Source of the DNA: CALBPI01 sp038529355 | GTDB lineage: Bacteria > Pseudomonadota > Gammaproteobacteria > Steroidobacterales > Woeseiaceae | Direction of reading: 5' to 3' | NCBI GenBank assembly: GCA_038529355.1 | Contig: JBCBDU010000009.1 | Location: forward strand, 1 to 64,000 | Length of the DNA: 64,000 nt | Shown here: in pieces, positions 17,910-25,890 of the stretch | How positions within the stretch are numbered: position 1 is the first letter of the stretch | Layout: each line of letters begins with the position of its first letter | Position numbers and translations under genes: made by a program | Notes under the pieces: model-generated | Databases searched by the model: none | The model's input: the letters and a program-made list of their open reading frames with translations, nothing else | Told to the model about the DNA's origin: nothing

Positions 17910-19184
17910 TTACAATTTACCGGGACAGTCCGAAGCGCTACCAATTCGAACCATTAGCGCCTGGCACAACGACTGCGCCTCGTCACGCGCGCCGCTTGCC
18001 GCTAACAGCGCGGCCAGGCGCACGGTCGCCTCTGGATGATACGGGGCGCGACTCAGCACACGGCGATACCACAGCTCAGCATCAGCAACTTCGCCGCGCC
18101 GGTTATGCAGATCACCGATTTCGATACCCAGTGGCACGTGCCACGGCCCTACGCGCTGCGGCTCAGACTCATAGGCGCGCCCCATCGCCGTCCATGCACG
18201 TTCAAAAAATCCAATAGCGGTCATCTCGTCTCCGCGCATCGATGCAATTTCTCCAAGATTGATCAATGCAGGCCAGGCATCGGCGTCCAGCGCCAACACC
18301 TGCTGATAGAGGGTTGTCGCCCTATCCAGATTACCCTGTGCGGTCAGCACGAATGCCAGTGACTTCAGCGCATCAGGATCTTCGGGTGCAATACGCACAG
18401 CGCGCTCGGCCATCGCAATGGCGCGCGCCAATATCGCTTGCGATTCCGGACTGGCGGTGAGGCCACGATCCAAAGCCTCCGTCAGCGTGACCGCACCTTG
18501 CACATCCGGATTGCGCGGCCAGCGAACCACACGTTGTACGAGTGCATTCGCCAAACCCGCGTGCGCACCGTTGTTATCGGGCTGCACCGCAAGCACCTGC
18601 TCGTACAATCCGATCGCTGCCTCATTGTCAGCACGCGTAAAGCGCATGTAGTAATCATCGGCGCGCGCAACGAGCGTACTCATCGAGCCCTGCGGCGCAG
18701 GCACATCGCTCGGGCGCACAAACACAAACCACAGCGCCCCAACGAGACTGGCGAGCCCCACAACAGCACCAAGGCGCGTCGAGCGCAGCCACCAACTACT
18801 GCGCGCCCCGCCATCGGCGAAAGGTTTGCGAGTAATCGGCGCCACAAACCGGTAACCACGTTTCGGCAGCGTCTCGATGTAGCGCGGTGTTTGTGCCGAG
18901 TCATCCAACGCACGTCGCAATCGGGAAATCGCCCGAGCCAGTGTGTCTTCACCCACGATCGTCTTCGGCCACAGCGCAGCCTCGATGCGCTCGCGTGCCA
19001 GCACGCGACCGTCGCTCTCCGCCAGCAGCATCAGCAGCGCCATCAATTGCGGCTCCAACTGCCGCTGCGAATTGTCGCGACCGGTCAATCGACCCGTTTC
19101 CGGCTCAACGCGCCATTCACCAAACACGAACGGCAATAGTGCTTCGTCGTTCGCCGGCACTGCGTTTGGGTTGTTGGATTCCAT
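17910..19184 (-). CDS. CadC-like winged-helix regulator with TPR periplasmic domain
   Basis: The 424-aa protein has an OmpR/PhoB-type winged helix (about residues 15-110, ending in the P-R-Y-I-E-T-L-P-K-R-G-Y-R-F-V-A-P motif typical of CadC/ToxR proteins), one TM segment (about 128-148) and TPR-like helical repeats to the end. ToxR-type regulators bind DNA from the membrane. Start is ATG 19184; longer readings upstream lack support. It is divergent from the S41-like hydrolase and may control it. Confidence 0.8.
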   Translation of the reverse strand: MESNNPNAVPANDEALLPFVFGEWRVEPETGRLTGRDNSQRQLEPQLMALLMLLAESDGRVLARERIEAALWPKTIVGEDTLARAISRLRRALDDSAQTPRYIETLPKRGYRFVAPITRKPFADGGARSSWWLRSTRLGAVVGLASLVGALWFVFVRPSDVPAPQGSMSTLVARADDYYMRFTRADNEAAIGLYEQVLAVQPDNNGAHAGLANALVQRVVRWPRNPDVQGAVTLTEALDRGLTASPESQAILARAIAMAERAVRIAPEDPDALKSLAFVLTAQGNLDRATTLYQQVLALDADAWPALINLGEIASMRGDEMTAIGFFERAWTAMGRAYESEPQRVGPWHVPLGIEIGDLHNRRGEVADAELWYRRVLSRAPYHPEATVRLAALLAASGARDEAQSLCQALMVRIGSASDCPGKL

Positions 19185-19315
19185 CGGCGACAGTGTCACA
19201 TAAGCCTTTGATTCACGTAAAGTCAGGGTTTTGTCAGGCAAGCAGGAGCGTCTCGACATGGTCTGCCAGCGGCGGTTGCGCTGTACTTGCGACAACTTCA
19301 CCGGAGACTCTGATC

Positions 19316-20809
19316 ATGATATCGACAATACAATCTGTAGCTGCCTTGCTAGTGCTATTGTTTGCCGCGGCGCTGCCCGCAGAGGCGGACGAAATCGACT
19401 GGGACGCGACACTACCAACCACCCTGATTCAGCAGGACTTCACGGCTCTGTATCGTGGGTTGAAAAGTGCGCATGCCGATCTGTTCGCACAGCGCAGTCG
19501 GGACGAATACGATACCTATTACCAGAGCATGCTGAATCAGTTCGACAAACCATTGTCGCGCTTTGACGTCCAACTGGCGTTCCAGAGGTTTGCCGCTTTC
19601 GGCAATGTTGCCCACGCCAGTATCGGCTTTCCCGATAGTGCCTACGACGCGTTCCGCGAGCGCGACGGTCGCACGTTGCCGATCTACTTGCGGATCGTTG
19701 ATGGCGTCGCCTATGTCGGCGAGAATTACGCCGGCAACCCAAAGGTTCGCACCGGTGACGAAATCCTGGCCATCAACGGCTTGGACATGACCGAATGGCT
19801 GCGGCGCACCGCCGAACTGGTGTCCGCCGACACACCGTATATTGCACACTCATTGCTCGAGTATTGGTTCCCGCGCAACCTGTGGGCACTGGTCGGCGAG
19901 CAGCCCCGCTTCGAGTTGCAACTGCGTCGCGGCGACAGGCGTTTCGACGTTACAGTCGCCGCGTCGACGCGCGAAGAACAACAGGCGATCGCGGCGAAAC
20001 AACCGGCGACTTTTGAGCTCGACAGCAATGAACGCAGCTTTCGTATGCTCAACCAGCACATCGGCTATCTACGTCCGGGGCCGTTCTACAATGCCGAGAA
20101 TCCGGCTGCGCCCTGGGACAATGCCGCGTTCATTGCATTCATTGACGGGGCGTTCGAACACTTCATCGACCAGCAAGCGGGATCGCTGATCATCGATCTG
20201 CGGCAAAACCCCGGAGGCGACAATTCATTCAGCGACGCGATGCTGGCGTGGATTGCCGATGAGCCGTTTCGGTTTTGCTCTGCATTCCTGATTCGCTCCA
20301 GTGATGAGGCAGCCGCAGCCAACGCGCAGCGACTCGAAAGAAACGGCGGCGCGGTGGAAGGTGTATCGACATTGTTCGCGCAACAGTACGAGCGCGTTCC
20401 GCGCGGGCAGGTGTTTGCGTTTGACATACCGTATGCACAACCGCGCGACGGCGCACGCTTCAAGGGTAAGGTCTTCGCACTAATCAATCGACACAGCTAC
20501 TCCAACGCCGTCAATGTCGCGGCGATCATTCAGGACTATAAGCTCGGTGTGATCGCGGGCGAAAAAACATCGGATATGGCGACGACGTACGGCGCGATGG
20601 AGACGTTTGCGTTGCCCAATACCGGCATCGATGTCGGGTTCCCGAAAGCGCATATCATTCGACCGTCGGGAGATCGCAAACCCGATGGAGTCACCCCCGA
20701 CTGGGTTATCAACTCGCCAGTCGTTGCCAGCGATACGGATAGGGTTCTCAATGTATTGGTCGAAAGAATTGTCGCTGAAGGTGGTGCACCAGAAGGTAAC
20801 CCTCGCTAG
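19316..20809 (+). CDS. Exported S41-family peptidase-like protein
   Basis: The 497-aa product has a signal peptide (about residues 1-22) and a tail-specific protease (S41) core. This includes the strand I-I-D-L-R-Q-N-P-G-G-D-N, then V-F-A-L-I-N-R-H-S-Y-S-N-A-V with the probable catalytic serine, and P-D-G-V-T-P-D-W near the end. A PDZ-like segment precedes it (G-D-E-I-L-A-I-N-G). The usual catalytic Lys is not obvious by eye. The ATG at 19316 has GGAG 9 nt upstream. Its TAG stop overlaps the convergent kinase gene's TAG in the sequence CTAG. Confidence 0.8.
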   Translation: MISTIQSVAALLVLLFAAALPAEADEIDWDATLPTTLIQQDFTALYRGLKSAHADLFAQRSRDEYDTYYQSMLNQFDKPLSRFDVQLAFQRFAAFGNVAHASIGFPDSAYDAFRERDGRTLPIYLRIVDGVAYVGENYAGNPKVRTGDEILAINGLDMTEWLRRTAELVSADTPYIAHSLLEYWFPRNLWALVGEQPRFELQLRRGDRRFDVTVAASTREEQQAIAAKQPATFELDSNERSFRMLNQHIGYLRPGPFYNAENPAAPWDNAAFIAFIDGAFEHFIDQQAGSLIIDLRQNPGGDNSFSDAMLAWIADEPFRFCSAFLIRSSDEAAAANAQRLERNGGAVEGVSTLFAQQYERVPRGQVFAFDIPYAQPRDGARFKGKVFALINRHSYSNAVNVAAIIQDYKLGVIAGEKTSDMATTYGAMETFALPNTGIDVGFPKAHIIRPSGDRKPDGVTPDWVINSPVVASDTDRVLNVLVERIVAEGGAPEGNPR

Positions 20810-22185
20810 CTTGCAGTGGACCCGGACTGTTCACTGACCGGCAAATGAATGTCAACGCACAAACCATCGTCGCCGTTGCGGGCGGCGATGGTGCCGCCAT
20901 GCAAGCGAACCACCCGCGCGGCAATTGCCAGTCCCAATCCGCCGCTATGCCGGTTCGCGCGTTGTCCCGATGCCGAACGATAAAAGGGCTCGAAGATCTG
21001 CGTCAATTCGGCCTCTGGCACACCGCCGCCAGTATCTTGTACACAAACGACGGCAGCGCTGTCGACTATACGAAGCGTGATATTGATCGATCCGGTGTCA
21101 CCTCCGTGTTGCACGGCATTGCGTACCACGTTTTCGAAACAACTTCGCAACGCCTCGGCGTAACCGTTGATTGCGTAGCGATGTGAATCGTCGATGTGCA
21201 GTGCAATTTGGTCTGCGGCTGCCGCGTATTCGAAACGAACGTCATCGACAACAGTTGCAAGTACATCGGCGATATCAACGGTGGCACTAGCTTCCTGCCT
21301 GTCTGCATCCAATTTGGAGAATTCGAGAATCTGTCCAATCAGTTGATCGAGCCGCTGCGTCTCTTCGTCAATACGATCGAGCTCAACAAGATCGCCAGCG
21401 CGGCGCCGAGCAAGCTCCGACGCTACGCGCAGTCGTGCCAGCGGCGAGCGCAGCTCGTGCGAGACGTTTCTTGTGAGTTCGGTCTGCTGCAACCAGGCGC
21501 GTTGCAAACCATCGGTCATCCGATCGAAGTCCTGCGCCAGCAGTCCGATTTCGTCGCGCCGGTCACCGATTCGCTTGGCAACGCGCGTACCCAAATCCCC
21601 GTCTGCAATCGCATTCGCGGTCTCGCGGAAGCGTCGAATAGGTCGCGAGATCGTTTGCGCCAGCAAATAGGACATGGCGGCACTCGCAAGTAACGCCAGC
21701 GCAATAACCGTGCCCTTGCCGCGATCGAAAAGCCAGCTTGCGCGCAGATACCGCGGCGGTAACGTCACAACGGTATACAGACTGCCGTCCGCATCAACTA
21801 GCTGCGAAAAGGGTCGCGCCGGTCGGTAGTGACGCGTATCGCGCCGGCCACGTGGCGCTTGCCCCTGTCGCCTGCCGCGTCGTTGCATGAACTCCTTTAC
21901 CAGGATTGGCAGTCGGCGGTCGAGCAGGTCCGTGCCTTTTTCATCAACAATGTATACGAGCGCACCGGCGGGTTGCGGCAAACCGCGCAACCATTCGGTC
22001 AAACCCTCGCGGCCATCCGAGCGCAGCGCAGCACTCGCCTCGAGAACCGCATCGCCCATATCAAAATTCTCGAGCGCAACGCGGTTGCGTTCGGCATACA
22101 GCATGCCGATGCCACCAGCGGCAACGATCGTCACCAGAATAATGAGCCAGAATGACACGAAGATACGTAGCAACAGACTGGGCAC
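20806..22185 (-). CDS. CpxA-like sensor histidine kinase
   Basis: The 459-aa protein has TM1 (about residues 5-27), a periplasmic sensor (to about 150), TM2, HAMP, then the DHp box N-V-S-H-E-L-R-S-P-L-A-R-L-R-V-A and an HATPase with N-V-V-R-N-A-V-Q-H and D-T-G-G-G-V-P. The sequence and partner genes resemble CpxA, the envelope-stress kinase. The GTG start at 22185 is 4 nt after the stop of the regulator gene, fitting translational coupling. The gene is convergent with the S41-like gene. Confidence 0.85.
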   Translation of the reverse strand: MPSLLLRIFVSFWLIILVTIVAAGGIGMLYAERNRVALENFDMGDAVLEASAALRSDGREGLTEWLRGLPQPAGALVYIVDEKGTDLLDRRLPILVKEFMQRRGRRQGQAPRGRRDTRHYRPARPFSQLVDADGSLYTVVTLPPRYLRASWLFDRGKGTVIALALLASAAMSYLLAQTISRPIRRFRETANAIADGDLGTRVAKRIGDRRDEIGLLAQDFDRMTDGLQRAWLQQTELTRNVSHELRSPLARLRVASELARRRAGDLVELDRIDEETQRLDQLIGQILEFSKLDADRQEASATVDIADVLATVVDDVRFEYAAAADQIALHIDDSHRYAINGYAEALRSCFENVVRNAVQHGGDTGSINITLRIVDSAAVVCVQDTGGGVPEAELTQIFEPFYRSASGQRANRHSGGLGLAIAARVVRLHGGTIAARNGDDGLCVDIHLPVSEQSGSTAS

Positions 22186-22189
22186 CGTC

Positions 22190-22933
22190 TTAGTGCTCCC
22201 CGGTGACGAGCAACACGTAACCAACGCCACGCTGGCTCTGCAGGGACGGGTTGGTTACACCTGCTTTGCCGAGTTTGCGGCGCACGTTGCTAATGTGAGT
22301 ATCGATGCTGCGGTCGTATGGCATGTGTTGTCGACCTAGCACCTGTTGCGACAGCTGCTCCTTCGATACGACACTGCCGGGCGAGCGCGCCAGGCAAAAC
22401 AACAATTCGAATTCGGTGCCCGTCAGATGCACGTTGGTCGTACCTGCATTGACGCTGCGCGAACGCGCATCAAGCGTCAATGCCGCGACAGACAGGCGCT
22501 GGTCGGTCGTCGCCGCCGTTTGTGATCTACGCAGTATTGCCCGAATACGCGCGAGCAATTCGCGCGGGTTAAACGGTTTGGCGAGGTAGTCGTCAGCACC
22601 AAACTCAAGCCCCAGAATGCGATCAACATCCTCCCCACGCGCGGTCAGCATTATGATCGGCGTGTCGTCCGTTTGACGAATCTGCTTTAGCGCATCAAGC
22701 CCATTCATGCCCGGTAACATCAGATCTAGAATGATCAGGTCTACGTTTTGTTGGCGCAGATGATCCAAACCCGCCTCCGCACTGAGGCAAATGCTCACAT
22801 CAAGCTGATCCGGAGCCAGAAACTCCTCGAGCATTGCGCCGAGCGCCTCGTCGTCATCGATGATCAGAATGTGTGGATTACTCAAAGGCCGAGCCTGTTG
22901 GCTAACGTCTGGTCGGTAACCATCGTCTAACAT
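22190..22933 (-). CDS. CpxR-like response regulator
   Basis: The 247-aa protein has a receiver domain (I-I-D-D-D-E acidic pocket, phospho-acceptor in I-I-L-D-L-M-L-P-G, conserved K-P-F) and an OmpR/PhoB winged-helix output domain ending in R-G-V-G-Y-V-L. It is co-transcribed with the kinase and divergent from a Spy/CpxP-like gene, the usual target set of CpxR. The true start may be some codons further in; the first 17 residues look like an extension. Confidence 0.88.
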   Translation of the reverse strand: MLDDGYRPDVSQQARPLSNPHILIIDDDEALGAMLEEFLAPDQLDVSICLSAEAGLDHLRQQNVDLIILDLMLPGMNGLDALKQIRQTDDTPIIMLTARGEDVDRILGLEFGADDYLAKPFNPRELLARIRAILRRSQTAATTDQRLSVAALTLDARSRSVNAGTTNVHLTGTEFELLFCLARSPGSVVSKEQLSQQVLGRQHMPYDRSIDTHISNVRRKLGKAGVTNPSLQSQRGVGYVLLVTGEH

Positions 22934-22976
22934 GCGCTAGAACGCTGCAATACTTGCCTACACGGACTGACATTTC

Positions 22977-22982
22977 TTGACA
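22977..22982 (+). promoter_or_regulatory. Possible -35 element of the spy-like promoter
   Basis: TTGACA lies 88 bp before the spy-like start codon. A matching -10 is weak (a C-C-T-A-T-C region about 19 nt further on). No clear tandem GTAAA Cpx box is seen. Tentative. Confidence 0.2.
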
Positions 22983-23069
22983 AACCTTTGCACAGCGCTG
23001 ACCTATCTCCACTGATTTCGCCGTAGTCTGAACCCACACCAAGACAGGTGAATCACGAACTGAAGGAAT

Positions 23070-23543
23070 ATGATGATGAAACGCATGACACTTGCATTGA
23101 TCGCCGCGCTGGCCGCAGGCCTGTTCACCACCGGTGCTTATGCCGAAAAAAGCGGCGATGGCGCCGTAACACATTCACGCGACAAACCATCCGTTGAAAT
23201 GCGTGTTGAGCGAATGGCGCAAAAGCTTGGGCTGGATGATACACAGCGCGACCAAGTCACGAACATCATGACTGCTGCGGAACCTGAGTTCAACGCGTTA
23301 CGAGAGCAGCGCAAGAGCAACCGCGACCGTTTGCAGGCAGTTGACGCTGATAGCGCAGAAGTTCAGGAAATCGCCGCTTCCAATGGCGAGATCGCAACGC
23401 AGGTTACGCTGCTAAAGACACGTGTACGTAGCGAGATTGACGCCGTGCTGACCGAGGATCAGCGCGCCGAGCTGGCGCAGATGGAAGCGCGTCGCGCAGA
23501 ACGGTTCGACCGCCGCCGCGGTCGCCGCTCTAACCAGAGCTAG
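23070..23543 (+). CDS. Spy/CpxP-like periplasmic chaperone
   Basis: The 157-aa product has a clear signal peptide (M-M-M-K-R-M-T-L-A-L-I-A-A-L...A-Y-A) and two L-T/D-x-x-Q-like motifs: G-L-D-D-T-Q-R-D-Q and V-L-T-E-D-Q-R-A-E-L. These are the signature of Spy/CpxP. Such small helical periplasmic proteins bind misfolded proteins or feed back on CpxA. It is divergent from the CpxRA-like pair. Its final codons AGC TAG form the first unit of a long GAGCTA array, so the stop codon lies inside a microsatellite. Confidence 0.85.
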   Translation: MMMKRMTLALIAALAAGLFTTGAYAEKSGDGAVTHSRDKPSVEMRVERMAQKLGLDDTQRDQVTNIMTAAEPEFNALREQRKSNRDRLQAVDADSAEVQEIAASNGEIATQVTLLKTRVRSEIDAVLTEDQRAELAQMEARRAERFDRRRGRRSNQS

Positions 23544-23795
23544 AGCTAGAGCTAGAGCTAGAGCTAGAGCTAGAGCTAGAGCTAGAGCTAGAGCTAGAGC
23601 TAGAGCTAGAGCTAGAGCTNNNNNNNNNNNNNNNNNNNNNNNNNNNNNNNNNNNNNNNNNNNNNNNNNNNNNNNNNNNNNNNNNNNNNNNNNNNNNNNNN
23701 NNNNNNNNNNNNNNNNNNAGAGCTAGAGCTAGAGCTAGAGCTAGAGCTAGAGCTAGAGCTAGAGCTAGAGCTAGAGCTAGAGCTAGAGCTAGAGC
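23536..23795. repeat. Hexanucleotide array (GAGCTA)n interrupted by a scaffold gap
   Basis: Perfect tandem GAGCTA units run 23536-23618 (about 14 copies) and 23719-23795 (about 13 copies), separated by exactly 100 N. The N run is a placeholder, so the true copy number is unknown and larger than seen. The array starts at the last codons of the spy-like gene and ends 18 bp before its terminator. On the complementary strand one frame reads Ala-Leu repeats; this is not taken as coding. Confidence 0.95.
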
Positions 23796-23813
23796 GTTCG
23801 CCCCCCGAGACAG

Positions 23814-23852
23814 GGCGTCAACCGCAGTTTGCGGTTGACGCCTTGTTTTTTT
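23814..23852 (+). terminator. Strong Rho-independent terminator
   Basis: A perfect 13-bp stem (23814-23826 with 23830-23842, 3-nt loop) is followed by TTGTTTTTTT. It ends the spy-like transcript, which therefore contains the whole hexamer array in its 3' UTR. Confidence 0.9.
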
Positions 23853-23867
23853 CCGTTGGTACATTGC

Positions 23868-24003
23868 GACGGCCTCTGGCAGCGCAGCGATCGCTTGCTC
23901 AATGCACTCGGCCGGCTTGGCGGTATCTCTCGAACGGGACATCAGTGACTCAATCGTGGCCAACGCATCCAAAGCCGGCAGATACTGCAGCTCCACACCC
24001 GGG
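23868..24003 (-). pseudogene. Decayed fragment of a CadC-like TPR regulator
   Basis: On the minus strand this stretch reads L-P-A-L-D-A-L-A-T-I-E-S-L-M, closely matching L-P-A-L-D-L-L-A-T-I-E-T-L-T inside the intact regulator at 25891-27780 (DNA near 26690-26800). Similarity is visible at DNA level over roughly 70-130 bp and then fades. No start or full domain remains. Confidence 0.6.
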
Positions 24004-24076
24004 CTTGGTGTAACGATTGCCGCACCAGCATCGCACCGTATGACGTGCAACACGGTATGACACCCGGCGATCCGAT

Positions 24077-24141
24077 AATCCAGCAATCCAGCAATCCAGA
24101 CAATCCAGGCAATCCAGACAATCCAGACAATCCAGACAATC
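24077..24141. repeat. Short tandem repeat, 8-9 bp unit AATCCAGAC
   Basis: Seven near-identical units (two of 8 bp, five of 9 bp, AATCCAG[A/G]C) and a partial one sit just upstream of dbpA. The unit is not inverted and does not look like a known regulatory element. Confidence 0.85.
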
Positions 24142-24194
24142 ATAATCCTGCGCAATGCCTGCACTGGTCTTAGCCACAAGTAGTAACATGGCGC

Positions 24195-25580
24195 ATGAGC
24201 GTTGCCCCCACCTTTGCGGATCTCGATCTGCGCGCAAACCTGATCAAAAGCCTCGCCGATCTCGGCTATGACTCCATGACGCTGGTGCAAGAAAAAGCAC
24301 TGCCGCACTTGCTGCACGGTGCGGACGCGCTCGTGCGCGCCAAGACCGGCAGTGGCAAAACGGCAGCGTTTGCGCTGTGCCTGCTGAACCGCCTGCAGAC
24401 TAGTGCGTTCGAAACGCAAGCACTGGTCCTCTGCCCCACGCGTGAATTAGCCGAACAGGTGGCGAAGGAAATTCGCCACCTGGCGCGAAAGCTGCCAAAC
24501 GTAAAAACGTTGACGCTATGCGGTGGCGCGCCACTCGGCGCGCAGATCGCGTCGCTCGGACATAGCCCGCACGTCATCGTCGCCACACCTGGGCGATTGC
24601 TGAAATTGCTACGCAAGGAGTTGGTGGCGCTCGAAGCCGTTAAGACGCTCGTGCTCGACGAAGCGGATCGCATGCTGGACATGGGCTTCACCGATGACCT
24701 CAATGCGATCCTGAAATTCGTGCCTAAGCAACGCCAGACGTTGCTCTTCAGCGCTACCTACCCCGCGGGCATTGAGTCCATCAGTCAGCGCGTTCAGCAA
24801 AACCCTGTGACGATAGACGTCACCGACGATGAACGCCCTGCGCAGATTCAGCAGCTTTGGACCAGCGTCACGCGACAGAGCCGACACCCGGATCTGTTGC
24901 GGGCGCTACGCGCTTGGGGCGGCGCACTGAATCTTGTGTTTTGCAATACAAAAGTGGATTGCGCAGAGACCGCCAGCTATCTGCGCGAGCAAGGCGCCGC
25001 TGTCGTTGCGTTGCATGGAGATCTCGAGCAGTACAAACGCACTGAAATGCTGGTGAGGTTCGCGAACGGTAGCGCGCCAGTGATGGTCGCTACGGACGTC
25101 GCTGCGCGGGGTCTGGATATCGACGACCTCGATGCCGTGTTCAACGTCGAGTTGCCCAAGCAAGCGGACGTGTATGTGCACCGCATCGGCCGAACCGGTC
25201 GCGCTGGCAGGCAAGGTATTGCGGTGAGTCTTGTGGATGCCCGCGAGCAATGGCGCTGGAAGGACATCGAACAAGCGCTGCCCGATGCGTTGCCGCAGCA
25301 GTGCCGCATTCCCGATACCGGTCGCGCCGCCGATCACCTGACCCCGACCATGATCACCTTGCAAATCAACGGTGGCCGCAAAAACAAACTGCGACCTGGC
25401 GATCTGCTGGGCGCCCTCACCGCGGACGGCGGTGTGCCGGGCAATGCGGTGGGCAGCATTGATCTACTCGATACGGTCGGTTACGTCGCCGTTCAGAACA
25501 AACACGCCAACAAGGCACTACAACAATTGTCATCTCGTCCTATCAAGGGGCGGCGCTATCGGGTGCGACGCCGCATTTAG
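24195..25580 (+). CDS. dbpA: ATP-dependent RNA helicase DbpA
   Basis: The 461-aa protein has all DEAD-box motifs: Q-motif region, A-K-T-G-S-G-K-T (I), P-T-R-E-L-A (Ia), T-P-G-R (Ib), V-L-D-E-A-D (II), S-A-T (III), D-V-A-A-R-G-L-D (V) and H-R-I-G-R-T-G-R (VI). A C-terminal RNA-binding domain (from about residue 385) opens with G-G-R-K-N-K-L-R-P-G-D-L-L-G-A-L-T, the DbpA hallmark. DbpA binds hairpin 92 of 23S rRNA and acts in large-subunit assembly. Length matches the family (about 457). Confidence 0.93.
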   Translation: MSVAPTFADLDLRANLIKSLADLGYDSMTLVQEKALPHLLHGADALVRAKTGSGKTAAFALCLLNRLQTSAFETQALVLCPTRELAEQVAKEIRHLARKLPNVKTLTLCGGAPLGAQIASLGHSPHVIVATPGRLLKLLRKELVALEAVKTLVLDEADRMLDMGFTDDLNAILKFVPKQRQTLLFSATYPAGIESISQRVQQNPVTIDVTDDERPAQIQQLWTSVTRQSRHPDLLRALRAWGGALNLVFCNTKVDCAETASYLREQGAAVVALHGDLEQYKRTEMLVRFANGSAPVMVATDVAARGLDIDDLDAVFNVELPKQADVYVHRIGRTGRAGRQGIAVSLVDAREQWRWKDIEQALPDALPQQCRIPDTGRAADHLTPTMITLQINGGRKNKLRPGDLLGALTADGGVPGNAVGSIDLLDTVGYVAVQNKHANKALQQLSSRPIKGRRYRVRRRI

Positions 25581-25680
25581 TTCTTTGGCAACATCACAAC
25601 CAAAGCGCTCCCGGGTTAGCGATTCAGGGCTATCAGACGACCCCGCGCTCGTCTCAAAAAAGTCACGTTGAACTGTGTGC

Positions 25681-25871
25681 CGCCAACAAATAGGAACCTA
25701 CCCCAAAGCGTCACGTCCAGCACATTGCACACTTCCTGAGCCGTCACCGGTGCGTCCGTTTGAGACAGTCATTCGAGACCACACTCCAAGCCAAGCGAGA
25801 GGCGCGAACAGCAGCTTTGTCCAATGACAAAAAATACCCAATGAGTAACTACCAGCGGCGATCTGCCTGCA
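25681..25871 (-). pseudogene. Decayed 3' end of a xanthine dehydrogenase-like gene
   Basis: This 190-bp stretch aligns by eye with the 3' end and downstream flank of the intact gene at 28785 (compare AAAGCGTCAC-TCCAGC-CATTGC-CACTTCCTG in both). Several changes and indels break the frame. The flank outside the coding end (GCCAACAA before the stop region) is also shared, so a duplication rather than convergent sequence is likely. It fills most of the dbpA-regulator gap (25581-25890). Confidence 0.75.
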
Positions 25872-25890
25872 ACTTTTGCCAGGAGTAACA

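Noticed and set aside
18887..19315. Long N-terminal extension of the S41-like protein
   Set aside because: It overlaps the divergent regulator gene and precedes a clear signal peptide starting at ATG 19316 with a good ribosome site.
23412..24419. A long minus-strand reading frame with poly Ala-Leu
   Set aside because: It arises from the GAGCTA microsatellite read on the reverse strand, crosses the N gap and overlaps the spy-like gene and dbpA start. Not a gene.
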